The notes beneath the pieces are model-generated. The model was not told the DNA's origin, searched no databases, and worked only from the letters and a program-made list of their open reading frames with translations. From an uncultured Collinsella sp. (GTDB lineage: Bacteria; Actinomycetota; Coriobacteriia; Coriobacteriales; Coriobacteriaceae): a stretch of 64,000 nucleotides of DNA. The position numbers and the translations under genes were made by a program. Numbering within the stretch: the first letter of the stretch is position 1; each line of letters begins with the position of its first letter. Below, piece by piece: positions 8,246 to 17,452 of this stretch. The stretch covers positions 1 through 64,000 of the forward strand of contig CAUEMA010000004.1 of NCBI GenBank assembly GCA_959018755.1. Reading direction: 5' to 3'.

Positions 8246-8318
8246 ATGACAGATATAGTTGACATTGTCTGATATATGCAATATATTTCTGTCATGTTGC
8301 AACGGATATCTGTCCATT
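8246..8318 (+). promoter_or_regulatory. near-consensus promoter inside an inverted-repeat operator
   Basis: TTGACA (8259-8264) and TATATT (8282-8287) are 17 bases apart, an almost ideal sigma-70 type promoter for the XRE gene. It is flanked by ATGACAGATATA (8246-8257) and its inverted partner TATTTCTGTCAT (8284-8295). A further GGATATCTGT lies at about 8304-8313. Such repeats around a promoter are typical of autorepression by the adjacent regulator; this is inferred. Confidence 0.65.
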
Positions 8319-8335
8319 ACTATGAAAGGAACTCC

Positions 8336-8566
8336 ATGCCGGGCAAAAAGAACCTACGCATGAAGGCGGCGCGCGCGGCGGTTGGCCTTTCGCAAGCTGA
8401 CTTGGCCGAGGCCGTGGGCGTTACGCGCCAGACCATCGGCCTGATCGAGGCGGGCGGCTACAACCCCACGCTCAATTTGTGCGTGGCGATCTGCAAAGCG
8501 CTACGCGTTACGTTGAACGATCTGTTTTGGGAAGACGGGATCGACGTCGACCCTAACGCTCTTTAG
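8336..8566 (+). CDS. XRE-family helix-turn-helix regulator
   Basis: This 76-residue protein is almost entirely an XRE helix-turn-helix: MKAARAAVGLSQADLAEAVG, then VTRQTIGLIEAGGYNPTLNL and ALRVTLNDLFW. ATG at 8336 is set by GAAAGGA. Small regulators of this type (YgzD-like) usually repress a short operon with a membrane protein, and here the four-helix protein follows 9 bases later. The promoter dyad upstream suggests autoregulation. Confidence 0.85.
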   Translation: MPGKKNLRMKAARAAVGLSQADLAEAVGVTRQTIGLIEAGGYNPTLNLCVAICKALRVTLNDLFWEDGIDVDPNAL

Positions 8567-8575
8567 GAGTTCGCT

Positions 8576-9160
8576 ATGAAATTTGAAGATTTAAAACTCG
8601 TGCAAAAGTGGCGTGAATATGCCGGCCCAAAGGATGAGCGCCTGGAGGCTGAGAGCGCGAAGATCTACAAGATTGGTTTCGTGCTGCTTTCGTTTGGCAT
8701 GTTGATGATATTTTTCTACCAGTTTATAGCTCGACAGGTTGCGTGGGTTCACAGCGACGCCAGTGAAATGCCGCATGGCTTTGCAACGCCGTTCGAGGCA
8801 GCCATGTATTTGTGGCTCGTTCTCGTGATGTTGATTTGCGCAGGACTGCAAACGCGGAAGGGCTATGTCGATACCAATCGTTTTGGGCAAACCGAGCATC
8901 TTCCTGTTGGATATTTCCTGCTTCTCAGCGGTCTTAGCGGCGCCGCGTTCGCGCTTGTTATTGCCGCAATGCGCTGTATCGCTGAGGCGCAGATCGTACC
9001 GCTCGAAAGCGTCTTTTGGTTGGCGAACCTGGCCACGGGCGTGTTCTGCGGTGCGACGATTTTCGCGGCTACGTTTGCTGCCCTGTGCGCAACGTTTTTC
9101 ACGGCGAAAAGACGCCGTGCCAAGCTCGAGGCAGAACTCGACTCCACTGACGATATCTAA
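8576..9160 (+). CDS. four-helix membrane protein paired with XRE regulator
   Basis: The 194-residue protein has a charged N-terminus and four predicted transmembrane helices at about residues 32-53, 74-92, 109-132 and 142-174, ending in a basic then acidic tail (KRRRAKLEAELDSTDDI). The ribosome binding site TAGGAGT overlaps the regulator's stop, so the two are co-translated. Pairing of an XRE regulator with this kind of protein (DUF6773-like by architecture) recurs in anaerobes, but I know of no established function. Confidence 0.7.
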   Translation: MKFEDLKLVQKWREYAGPKDERLEAESAKIYKIGFVLLSFGMLMIFFYQFIARQVAWVHSDASEMPHGFATPFEAAMYLWLVLVMLICAGLQTRKGYVDTNRFGQTEHLPVGYFLLLSGLSGAAFALVIAAMRCIAEAQIVPLESVFWLANLATGVFCGATIFAATFAALCATFFTAKRRRAKLEAELDSTDDI

Positions 9161-9256
9161 TAATGTGCGGGACAACGCAGCCAAGCGGGACGACCTGATG
9201 TTCAACCAGGGGCTATCCGCGATTGAGTTCGACGGACTGGAATAGACGAAAAGGTA

Positions 9257-9289
9257 AGCGCCCCTCGGCAACCGGTGCCGAGGGGCGCT
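9257..9289. terminator. perfect 14-bp hairpin between convergent genes
   Basis: AGCGCCCCTCGGCA and TGCCGAGGGGCGCT form a perfect stem with a 5-base loop. On the minus strand it is followed by TTACCTTTTC, on the plus strand by a weak T-rich stretch. It probably serves both the XRE operon and the zinc-ribbon gene. Confidence 0.7.
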
Positions 9290-9316
9290 CGCGGCTTTGT
9301 TCAGATGCGAGTTTGT

Positions 9317-10496
9317 CTAGATGCAGAAGGCAGGCCTAACACCGACAAACGGCTCGCCGTCATGGATGCTGTAAGAATAGGGTTGGCACTTCGACTCGCA
9401 GGCCACTGCCTCACCATCCCCATTGGAGTCGGTGCACCTAAAGCAGGGATTTAGCATGTCGTCAGCCTCTTTTCCTCCGAAGCGATCGCCATAAGTTGAC
9501 CAAGACCGGAGCCACCAGCAGCCCCCGTCTTGCGAGTCATATGTTCCGAGGATACGATTTGGAGTGTCTGCCGTTACTCCGGCGTCGTTGAATAGCTGGT
9601 ATTGAGAGCCTTCTTGCAACAGATATGTCCAGTTTGACATCAAGTAATCGCTGAGGGGGGCGAGCTCGACAAAGCTTGGAACCCACAGCTTGTCTGAGGT
9701 CGTTGTGGTCGTCATTAGGTCAGGATCGTCATTGAGCTCTGCGCCGATGCCACCGCCGTAGTAGGAATCGATCGTATATGACACCCAAGGCATCACTGCG
9801 TCAGCCTTGTCCACGGAGACAATCTGCTCGCGCAGGTCCGAAGGGAGCTCGTTCGAGAAAGAGTCGCTGAGCCAAGAGCGCAAGGAGGCATTCTCCCAAC
9901 TTATGCTGGCAGAGCCGTCGTCCTGAATCTTCTGGAATAGGTTATCGAGGTCGGCCCTCTCGAACATGTTTTTCTTGGCGATGTCATCGGCGAAGATGAA
10001 CGTGATGCCCGCCTTGCCAGAGCCGTCGGACTTGTCGTCATGGTTGAACCCCATGATCATGACCTTGGTCTGTGTTCCATCGGAGAGCGTGACGTCTTTG
10101 GTCTGAGTTCCGTCGAGCTTTCCGTCCGCCGTGCAGAGGTGGTACTTCTTGGCGATCCCTATGGCTCCGTTCTGGTCTCCCTTCTTGGAGATAAGCTTGG
10201 AAATCTGGGCGATTTCCTCCCACGAATAGTCATTGAGGCAGCTTTTGACCTGTGGTCCCTTGGGCAGCAGAACGACCACGGCAGTGGCCACGATCAGGAC
10301 CGCCGCAACGATGCCGCCGATGATGGCTGGCTTGGGTGTCTTGTTTCCGAGCTTGCCTGCGGGCTTAGCGCCCGGTGCGCCAGAGGTCGTTACGGGTTCT
10401 GGCGTTGTCCCCCCCTTGAGCGGGGAGTGGCTTTCCACAACCGAAGCAGAACTTTGCCTCGTCGGGGTTTCTGACCCCGCAGTTGGGACAGAACAT
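9317..10496 (-). pseudogene. zinc-ribbon/DUF6273 membrane protein, frameshifted at G7
   Basis: ATG at 10496, after GAAGGGAG, starts a zinc ribbon (MFCPNCGVRNPDEAKFCFGC). At a run of seven G (7 C on the plus strand, 10409-10415) the frame ends in an unrelated tail. With six G the frame would run on through a proline/threonine linker, one transmembrane helix (AIIGGIVAAVLIVATAVVVL) and a DUF6273 domain with the hallmarks SWENASLRSWL, GCWWLRS and FVGVRPAFCI up to 9317. An intact protein would have about 390 residues: cytoplasmic zinc ribbon, helix, external sulfatase-like DUF6273 domain. The slip may be phase variation, true decay or a sequencing error. Confidence 0.75.
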
Positions 10497-10553
10497 TTTG
10501 TTCTCCCTTCGTCTGGTTTTTCCTGACGTGCAAATCTTATCGCCCGGAGAACC

Positions 10554-10572
10554 AATGTTGTTGCGCAACATT
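10554..10572. promoter_or_regulatory. small dyad upstream of zinc-ribbon gene
   Basis: AATGTTG (10554-10560) and CAACATT (10566-10572) form a symmetric site 58 bases before the zinc-ribbon start. It may be an operator or a small mRNA hairpin. The rest of the 206-base gap to 10703 shows nothing clear. Confidence 0.3.
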
Positions 10573-10702
10573 TCTGGGTTGGCGCACTTCTCGGCTGATG
10601 CTTGCTTTCAGTATTGGCGCATCGCGAAATCCAAGTGTCGGCCGCGAGTTTTCCAATCTAGATAGCGTCCAGACAATGGGGCCGGGCTGCGTTATCCGGG
10701 GG

Positions 10703-13700
10703 TTAGTGGGGCGTATCAGACGCGGCTTCATCGCTGCCGCTACGCTCGAGCGCCGTGCGGCGGGCGCTGTAGGCGACAAGGCCGGCACCAGCCGCGGCGA
10801 GTGCTGCAGCGGCTGCCGTGAGGGGAGCGTTGGCATCGCCCGTGCCCGCAAGCGCGCCCGCTTTTCCGGAGCGCTTGTTATTGCCGTGGTCCTTGCCACT
10901 GCCGGAGCTGCTTCCGCCGGAGCCGCCGCCCTCGTCAGTACCGCCGCCACTTGAGCCACCATCGCCGTCCGCCGTCATCGGGGCGTCGTGAAGCCCTGTG
11001 GCGTCCGCGCTGTCGCATACGCCGACCTGAACTTCTGAGCGTTCGCATGACGCGTCGGGCACATGAAGCTCGTGCAGTACGGCACCCAGCGCCGAGTTCG
11101 CGCCCGGTCGAATTTCCTCGAGCGTTACGGGATCGAGCGCCACCAGATTACGCGCCTTCGCATACAGCGTTACGCGTTTGCCCACTTCGTCGCTCCAACT
11201 CTCGGGGATGGCGAAGCTCATACGGAACTGTGCCGTGCAACCCGGTGCCAGCACGGCGTTGCCGTTGTCGGCTACCAGCGGGTGCGTTGCAAAACGTGCG
11301 CCCAGCGTCTCGAGCGCGTACTTCACGTGTGCCATATCGTTGGCCGAAGCGTCCTCGGCAAGCTCTGGATCGTAGATCGAAGCCATGCGCGCGTTCGCTC
11401 CGAATCCGATGAATGCGCTGGAGAACGGCTGGCTGGAGCCCTCTCGGTACAGATCGATCGTGCCGGCGGTCAGCAGGGTGTTGCCGTCGTTTCGCACCGT
11501 GACCATGAAGGATTCGCCTGCTGCTCCGGGCACCACCGCGCCCGAGGTAGCGACCGCGCCCGTCGGAGTGGCACACGCCACCAAGGGCACTTCGATGCCG
11601 TGCAGCTCTGCCTCGCTCTTCTCCGCGCTCACAATGTGCGTGGCGAGTGCGGAGAGCATGCCTCCCGACGTCAAAAACGTCGTTATCTGATCGACGGGAT
11701 GGTCCAGCTCGCACATCACAAACGGCTCCGTGAACAGATCGCCCGCCAAGGTGCTGGCGAAGATGCGGAAGTGCTTGCCCATCACTGCAACCGGGTTGCC
11801 TTCTTCGTCGTAGGTTTGTCCCACCTTGCCATCGGTGTTCTCTACATAGAGCACGCACCTGCCGTTGTTGCTTACGCTAAACGATGCCGGGCCACAGCCT
11901 GCGGCACCCACGGGCTGCGTTGCAAATGCCGATGCGCCTCGCGTCCACGTAACATGCTGCAGCTGCTCGTTGACAGTTGCCAAAAAGCCCGTGTGCTGCG
12001 GCCACGGCACCGCGTGGGGTACTGTGGCATCTGGCGACATAACGCCCCAGCCCGCGATGGACTGGCCGATCACGGCATACGATGCGCAGCCGCAACCGTC
12101 TGCGGTCTCGTATGCAACGGGCACCACCATTTTGCCGTTGATGATATTCTCGGGCTCACCCAGCTCGATACTCGACGGTGCTTGCGGAAAGCGGAGAACT
12201 TGGCGGAACGTCAGGCTGTCGCCCGAAACGTCCGACCATAGGGTAAAGCACTCCAGCGCAACCTCAGCCTCGCTGCCGAGCGCCTTTTCTGCGGTGGTCC
12301 CGCGGCGGTGGAGGTAAGCGCCCGACAGACGCCCGTCGACCAGCGTCTTGCCCACCGTGATGCGTGGACACTGCAGACAATGGTGGCCATCCTCCTGAAG
12401 GCGGCCGCGCGAGATGCTGCGCCACGACGTGTGCGACATCACGCGAACTCCGTCGTTGCTTATGCGCAGGCGCACAACGGACAGTATGCCGGCTGTGCTT
12501 GCCGTATCGAAAAGGGTGTTGTCGCCGTCGGGGCGCTCGCCCGAGACCAGCAGCACGTAAGCGTCCTGGTTTTCTCTTCCATCCGTATATTCCACCACGT
12601 CGAAGTCGTAATCGTATACGCTGTCGCGCTCCACGTCATTCTCGCCAAACCCAAGGGGAAAGTCCACGGGCGTGGGAGCGGACCACGTGCCGTTTGCCTT
12701 TGTGTGCACCACCAGGCGCGAGCGACCATTGTCGCCGTAGCGCACCGAGGCGATACGGAACAGGCATTCTACGCCGGCAATCATTGCCAGCTTCATGTGA
12801 GCTTCGCTGAGCACGCCAGCAAACAGCACGTTGTCGCTCGAGGGTTTGATGCCGCCACGCTCGTCCTCCGACACGCCGGCAGAGTTGGCGTTGGGGTCTG
12901 CAACGGCGTTCGTCGCCTGGCCGATATAGGTGTACTCGTACATCGGCGCGGCGTTTTCGTCGTTCTCTATCAGTGCGTGGACGAAATGCTCGATCTGTCC
13001 CGTGTCGTCGCTTTCTGCATCCGCCTCGAGCTCAATGCGCGTGACCGACCGGTCCCAATCGCGTACGGTAGGCGCGACATTCCTTGCAGTGGCTTTAACC
13101 TCGGCGCGCGCGAGCAGCTCGGCGTTGGTGACAATGGTGGCCGATGCGATAAATTGCGGAACGCCGCCCGCCTCGGCGTTGCCGGCTGAGCCGAAGCAGG
13201 CATCTAGTGTATAGGGCGTATCTCCACCCAATGCGAGCTCAGAGCGCTGGAGTACATACTGGTCGCCGTTGTTCACCGACATATTCCACGAATCGAGGAG
13301 TGTGGGCCACGACCCCGACCAAGCCTTGGTGGTCCACTTGAACATCACGAACTGGAGTATCACATCGACATCGACGTCTGCACCTACGCGCAGTCGCGGA
13401 AGCTGGTGTCCATCTGCCTTCTCGTACCCAATGAACAGCGTGAGGGATGCGGCGCCGCGCACGGCGGACGAAGCGACGCCTGCAACGCCGGCGCCAAAGG
13501 TGACGGCAAGCCCGATCTGGATGGTGAACGAGCCCGAGGTGTTTGAATAGTCGAGCGATATGTTTTTGAAAAACGCCGCGCCGCTACCGTGCGTGTGGGC
13601 GCCCACGGCGAGCGCCAGCTTCGCCAGCACCCAGGGGTTGACGTTTAGGAAAAACGGCACCGGTCCTAGGGTAAACTGCTCGGTCCAATTGAGGTCGGTT

Positions 13701-15073
13701 CTTACCTGGAAGAGAGCCTTAATATTGCCGTATGCGGGATCGTTGTTGTTGCCCCAGGTTTTGCCCACCCAATCGTAGGCGAGCGAGCCATACAGCTGTG
13801 TGGCGATATCCATCGTGAACAGCGGCGTGCAATGGTGGCGAAGGAGCTTGGTATTTCTTGGATCGGTTCCCGAACCGGCACTCATACTCTTGTACTGATT
13901 CCACTTCCCCTTCATCTCGTCGAGGTAGCGGTTTGCCTGCTTGGCGCCCGACTCGCGCGGCGATTTCTTCCAGTATTCCGGATCAGGGTTGCCCGAATCG
14001 TTCATGTAGCCGACCGGTTTGTATCCTCCGCCAAACAGCACGTACCCGGCAAAAGAGAAATCGAACAAAATGGGGAACGAGGGCATCCAGCACGTGAACT
14101 TATTGCCGCCGATGCCGGGAAACGCCGCTGGGAAATCAAACGGAGTGACCTCTTGGTCCATGGTAGTGGGGACGATAGTGGTCGAGCCCGATTCCGCCTT
14201 TGCGGCCGGCGCGGTGACAACGGCCATGGGGGATGAGAGCGTGTAGGTTTTGCCCTGGTAGTCGAGCGCAAAGCGCAGCTTGCACCCTTCTTCCAGAAGG
14301 TTTGACGCTGCATCGAGGAACGTGTCTTCGAGCGTGAACGTCGCAAGATTATCCGCGCCCGATGCACTGGCCTTGACTTGGCCAATTTGCGTGACGGTTT
14401 CGGGTGAGCTGCCCGCGGCAGGCATTACCTTGTTGATGTGCAGCGTTGCCTGTCCACCCTGCGGCAGATGTGCCTGCACGGTAAAGGCGTGCGTGTCGGG
14501 TTGGTCGTTTGCTGCTTCGTCCGCTGGCATTGCCATAAACGTGGCGTCGGCGTACTGGATGTCCCATTCGTCGAATGTGAGCTGGCGAAAGTACGGCTCG
14601 CCGTCGGAAAGCGGACGTGTGGGTGCGGTAATGGCGGTGCCGCCTTGGACACGCGCGAGGGGAATCTCGACATCGCGGTAGCCCGCCATGCTAATGGAGA
14701 TGCCGCCGTTAAAGTCGTACGCGTCAAGGAGCGTTGCCTCGTCTACGTAGCCTTCCGAAAGCGAGGCGATCTCAAAGATGGCGGTGCCTTCGTCATCGGT
14801 CGTGGCGGCGAGCTGCTTGCCCGCGGCATAACGCGACGCGAGCGTGACCTGGGCTCCCTTGATGGGCATATTCTTGTTGGCGACGTCGACCACGACCACA
14901 CCGAACATGGTGCGCGAGAGCACCAAGACCTTGAAGGGATCATCTTCGTCGGCGTATGCCTCGGTGGGGGCGAACGGCAGCAGGAATGCATTTTTGCTTC
15001 CCGGCACGCGAGGCAGCATGATGCCTGCCAGCGAGGACGCTCCGGCAACAAGTAACGAACGGCGATCAAGCAT
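10703..15073 (-). CDS. giant Tat-exported, LAGTG-anchored surface protein
   Basis: ATG at 15073, with GGGAG 7 bases upstream, gives 1456 residues. The N-terminus MLDRRSLLVAGASSLAGIML has a twin-arginine signal. A carboxypeptidase-regulatory-like beta domain follows (KVLVLSRTMFGVVVVDVANK, MPIKGAQVTL, about residues 50-130). The long middle is of unknown fold with aromatic-rich motifs (FTCWMPSFPILFDFSFAGY). The C-terminus has a Gly/Ser linker, a LAGTG sortase-type motif, a hydrophobic helix and the positive tail YSARR. It is probably exported folded and linked to the cell wall by a class E-type sortase. No sortase gene is in the window. The LuxR-type gene lies upstream on the same strand, 155 bases away. 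Confidence 0.75.
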   Translation of the reverse strand: MLDRRSLLVAGASSLAGIMLPRVPGSKNAFLLPFAPTEAYADEDDPFKVLVLSRTMFGVVVVDVANKNMPIKGAQVTLASRYAAGKQLAATTDDEGTAIFEIASLSEGYVDEATLLDAYDFNGGISISMAGYRDVEIPLARVQGGTAITAPTRPLSDGEPYFRQLTFDEWDIQYADATFMAMPADEAANDQPDTHAFTVQAHLPQGGQATLHINKVMPAAGSSPETVTQIGQVKASASGADNLATFTLEDTFLDAASNLLEEGCKLRFALDYQGKTYTLSSPMAVVTAPAAKAESGSTTIVPTTMDQEVTPFDFPAAFPGIGGNKFTCWMPSFPILFDFSFAGYVLFGGGYKPVGYMNDSGNPDPEYWKKSPRESGAKQANRYLDEMKGKWNQYKSMSAGSGTDPRNTKLLRHHCTPLFTMDIATQLYGSLAYDWVGKTWGNNNDPAYGNIKALFQVRTDLNWTEQFTLGPVPFFLNVNPWVLAKLALAVGAHTHGSGAAFFKNISLDYSNTSGSFTIQIGLAVTFGAGVAGVASSAVRGAASLTLFIGYEKADGHQLPRLRVGADVDVDVILQFVMFKWTTKAWSGSWPTLLDSWNMSVNNGDQYVLQRSELALGGDTPYTLDACFGSAGNAEAGGVPQFIASATIVTNAELLARAEVKATARNVAPTVRDWDRSVTRIELEADAESDDTGQIEHFVHALIENDENAAPMYEYTYIGQATNAVADPNANSAGVSEDERGGIKPSSDNVLFAGVLSEAHMKLAMIAGVECLFRIASVRYGDNGRSRLVVHTKANGTWSAPTPVDFPLGFGENDVERDSVYDYDFDVVEYTDGRENQDAYVLLVSGERPDGDNTLFDTASTAGILSVVRLRISNDGVRVMSHTSWRSISRGRLQEDGHHCLQCPRITVGKTLVDGRLSGAYLHRRGTTAEKALGSEAEVALECFTLWSDVSGDSLTFRQVLRFPQAPSSIELGEPENIINGKMVVPVAYETADGCGCASYAVIGQSIAGWGVMSPDATVPHAVPWPQHTGFLATVNEQLQHVTWTRGASAFATQPVGAAGCGPASFSVSNNGRCVLYVENTDGKVGQTYDEEGNPVAVMGKHFRIFASTLAGDLFTEPFVMCELDHPVDQITTFLTSGGMLSALATHIVSAEKSEAELHGIEVPLVACATPTGAVATSGAVVPGAAGESFMVTVRNDGNTLLTAGTIDLYREGSSQPFSSAFIGFGANARMASIYDPELAEDASANDMAHVKYALETLGARFATHPLVADNGNAVLAPGCTAQFRMSFAIPESWSDEVGKRVTLYAKARNLVALDPVTLEEIRPGANSALGAVLHELHVPDASCERSEVQVGVCDSADATGLHDAPMTADGDGGSSGGGTDEGGGSGGSSSGSGKDHGNNKRSGKAGALAGTGDANAPLTAAAAALAAAGAGLVAYSARRTALERSGSDEAASDTPH

Positions 15074-15228
15074 CTTTGGCTCCCATCCCGCAGGTATCGG
15101 TGGAAATAATCCAATTTTGCGAGAAGGCGCCACGTGGCGGTAGTGCCGTTCAAGGGTCAAAATGTCCAAATTGATTGAGCGAAGCGCCGGGTTCCGGAAC
15201 GCGTTCGGTGCGCTTGGCAGCCCGGTTG

Positions 15229-16233
15229 CTAACGCAACATATGCGCGACCAGCTCGGCGCGTGTGCCGATGCCAAGCTTTGCGTATACGCCGGATAGGCG
15301 GTTTTTAACGGTGCCCGGCGACACGCCCATATGGCGTGCGATTTCGGCGTTGGTCCACCCACGGCAGGCGAGCATGGCCATGGTGAACTCCGTGGTCGTT
15401 AGATCGTCGGCCACGTCCTCGCCCGAATCGGGGTTGTGGATGCGCCGCCAACCGTAGCTGAATCGATACGTGATCTCGATGATGCGCGCGAAGTCGTCAG
15501 GGTATTGCGTTTTTAGGCACGCCTCGATGAGCCCCTGCAAAAGGCCGTGGTGCTCGCCGATGAGCTCGATAAGGCCGTCGGGACGCGCAATGTCCCAAGC
15601 GGTTCCGAAGTGTGCCTTTGCGGCGTCGACGTCTTTGAGGCTCATGCATGCCATGGAAGCCGACAGGTGCAGGAACAGCTCCGAGATGGGATAACTCCCC
15701 TGTTTCATGATCAGGGCGTTTTCCGCCATGCCCAGGCTGCGGCCATATTCGCCGCGTAGGTACAGGGCATGCGCCATCACGTAGCTGGCGAACAGGCGCA
15801 GGCCTTCGGGCAGATGCGCCGCAAGCGGATAAAACTCTTCGGCGGAATGCGGGGAAGGCAAGTGCAGCAGGACGCTCGCAGCGGAGGCGAACAGGATATG
15901 CGTGGCGTGGACGGCGGACGATTCCTCGTCAGTTGGCGTATCGAGGATGCCTGCAAGGCAACGGCGGGCATCGGCGATACGGTTGAGCGATAGACTGGCA
16001 TATCCGCAGATAAGGCATGCGGAATAGCGCAGTGCGGGGTCGGTGGCGTCAAGATAGGGGCGTGTCGTCTTGGCAGCGAGGGTGGCCTGTCCGCGAAAGT
16101 ACAGCGCTTCTGCCGTGGCGATGGTGCGTGAATCGGGGTCGGAAATGCTTGTAACCGCAGCGTCAATCTGCCCCGGCACAAAGGCAGTGCACATCAACGG
16201 CATGGGAATGCGCGGGTAGCCATCGCAGTCCAT
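15229..16233 (-). CDS. LuxR-type transcriptional regulator
   Basis: The 334-residue protein ends in a clear LuxR-type helix-turn-helix (LTTTEFTMAMLACRGWTNAE, then IARHMGVSPGTVKNRLSGVY and KLGIGTRAELVAHM). The N-terminal 250 residues are alpha-helical and look like a TPR-like sensor region with repeated ALA-rich helices; no receiver domain is visible. ATG at 16233 follows GGGAGATGG; an in-frame TTG at 16260 lacks a good site. It lies directly upstream of the giant surface protein gene on the same strand and may control it. Such solitary LuxR proteins are abundant in Coriobacteriia. Confidence 0.8.
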   Translation of the reverse strand: MDCDGYPRIPMPLMCTAFVPGQIDAAVTSISDPDSRTIATAEALYFRGQATLAAKTTRPYLDATDPALRYSACLICGYASLSLNRIADARRCLAGILDTPTDEESSAVHATHILFASAASVLLHLPSPHSAEEFYPLAAHLPEGLRLFASYVMAHALYLRGEYGRSLGMAENALIMKQGSYPISELFLHLSASMACMSLKDVDAAKAHFGTAWDIARPDGLIELIGEHHGLLQGLIEACLKTQYPDDFARIIEITYRFSYGWRRIHNPDSGEDVADDLTTTEFTMAMLACRGWTNAEIARHMGVSPGTVKNRLSGVYAKLGIGTRAELVAHMLR

Positions 16234-16300
16234 CTTCCATCTCCCATCAGGTGGCAACAATGCAACAATTGTACCCCTGTTGCTCGGGACCCCTTTCGTT

Positions 16301-17452
16301 TTACTGTTCGGTTAACGCTGCGGATCGTTTTGGAAGGCTTACGAGCATGGTGGTCCCGTTCTCGGAACTTGTTTCGACCTCTACCGTGCCACCGTGAAGC
16401 GCTGCAATCTCCCAAACGAGCGCTAGTCCGAGTCCTGCGCCGCCGTATGCCCTGCTGCGGGATTTGTCTAGACGAAAGAACGGCTGGAAGATGCTTTCTC
16501 GGTACTGCTTGGGTATTCCCGGTCCCTCATCTTTGACTCGCAGGAGCACATGGTTGTCGCTGTCGCTGATGGAGACGTTGACAGTTGAGCCGGGGCGGCT
16601 GTAACGGATGGCGTTTTCGACCAGATTAAACACCAACCGATAGAGGAGCGTATCACTTCCGATTGCCAAAGCGTCTCCGGCGCAATCGAGGGTTACGTCC
16701 TTATTTTCGGCAAGTGGCGCAAGGTCGGTGAGGACCTCTTCGGACAGGGGACCGAGTTCCACATCGTCATCGCAAGGAACGCTGCGGAGCTCACTCATCT
16801 CGAGCAATACCTTGGTCATCCGCGACATGCGCTCGGTTTGTTCTTGTAGCAGGCCGAGCAGCTCGGCTGTTTCGGGTCGTAAACCGGAGTGCTCGGAGAT
16901 GAATAGTTCAATCTGTGCTTGCATAAGGGCGAGCGGGGTGCGCAGCTCGTGTGCGGCGTTACCGGTAAACTGACGCTGTGCAGAGAACCCTTCGCCAAGA
17001 CGGGCGATCATGTCGTTGAAAGAGGCGCTACATCGTTGTAGCTCGGTGGGCACATCTTCACTGAGTCTGATTTCGCTTAGGTTGTCAGGCTGCACGCGTT
17101 CAACCTGGGCTGCAAAAGCCCGTAGCGGTTTGAGTGCACGGCCGCTCACAAAGTATGCCAACACGCCGCCAAGGAGTGTGACTCCAGCCGTGATGTACCA
17201 GGTTGTCGTGCCAAAAGACTCCTGCGCGTCGTTTACGACGATCGTGACCTTGTCATCGGGGGTCGCTTTCGTTGGGTCGAACGCCTGGGGCGAATCTTCG
17301 CCGGTTGCGTTAAAGGCCGAGATGTTACTGCCGATGGCATCCATGTAGCGCATGCCCGTATAGCCGACCAGGCAGTTCGTCAGCACGCATGCCGCACACG
17401 TGAGCAGCGCCGTCATAATCGTTATGCGCCATTGCAGCGAAAGCCTTTTCAT
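16301..17452 (-). CDS. sensor histidine kinase
   Basis: The 383-residue kinase has an N-terminal membrane helix (about 10-32), a short external domain to about 75, a second helix (TTWYITAGVTLLGGVLAYFV), a HAMP segment, the dimerisation/phosphoacceptor box NAAHELRTPLALMQAQ with its histidine near 170, and N, G1 and G2 ATP-binding boxes (NLVENAIRYS, VKDEGPGIP, YGGAGLGLALV). ATG at 17452 overlaps the regulator's stop (ATGA), and GGAGGA lies just upstream. It forms a pair with the OmpR-type regulator encoded directly before it. The signal is unknown; the divergent redox operon is a plausible target. Confidence 0.9.
   Translation of the reverse strand: MKRLSLQWRITIMTALLTCAACVLTNCLVGYTGMRYMDAIGSNISAFNATGEDSPQAFDPTKATPDDKVTIVVNDAQESFGTTTWYITAGVTLLGGVLAYFVSGRALKPLRAFAAQVERVQPDNLSEIRLSEDVPTELQRCSASFNDMIARLGEGFSAQRQFTGNAAHELRTPLALMQAQIELFISEHSGLRPETAELLGLLQEQTERMSRMTKVLLEMSELRSVPCDDDVELGPLSEEVLTDLAPLAENKDVTLDCAGDALAIGSDTLLYRLVFNLVENAIRYSRPGSTVNVSISDSDNHVLLRVKDEGPGIPKQYRESIFQPFFRLDKSRSRAYGGAGLGLALVWEIAALHGGTVEVETSSENGTTMLVSLPKRSAALTEQ

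Noticed and set aside
9165..9245. A short plus-strand frame (RDNAAKRDDLMFNQGLSAIE) after the membrane protein
   Set aside because: The 26-residue peptide looks protein-like, but it has no ribosome binding site and no recognisable family; it may be a fragment of a lost gene.
10799..15055. Several open frames on the plus strand antisense to the giant surface protein
   Set aside because: They lack ribosome binding sites and family matches, while the minus frame has a Tat signal, sortase motif and normal codon bias.
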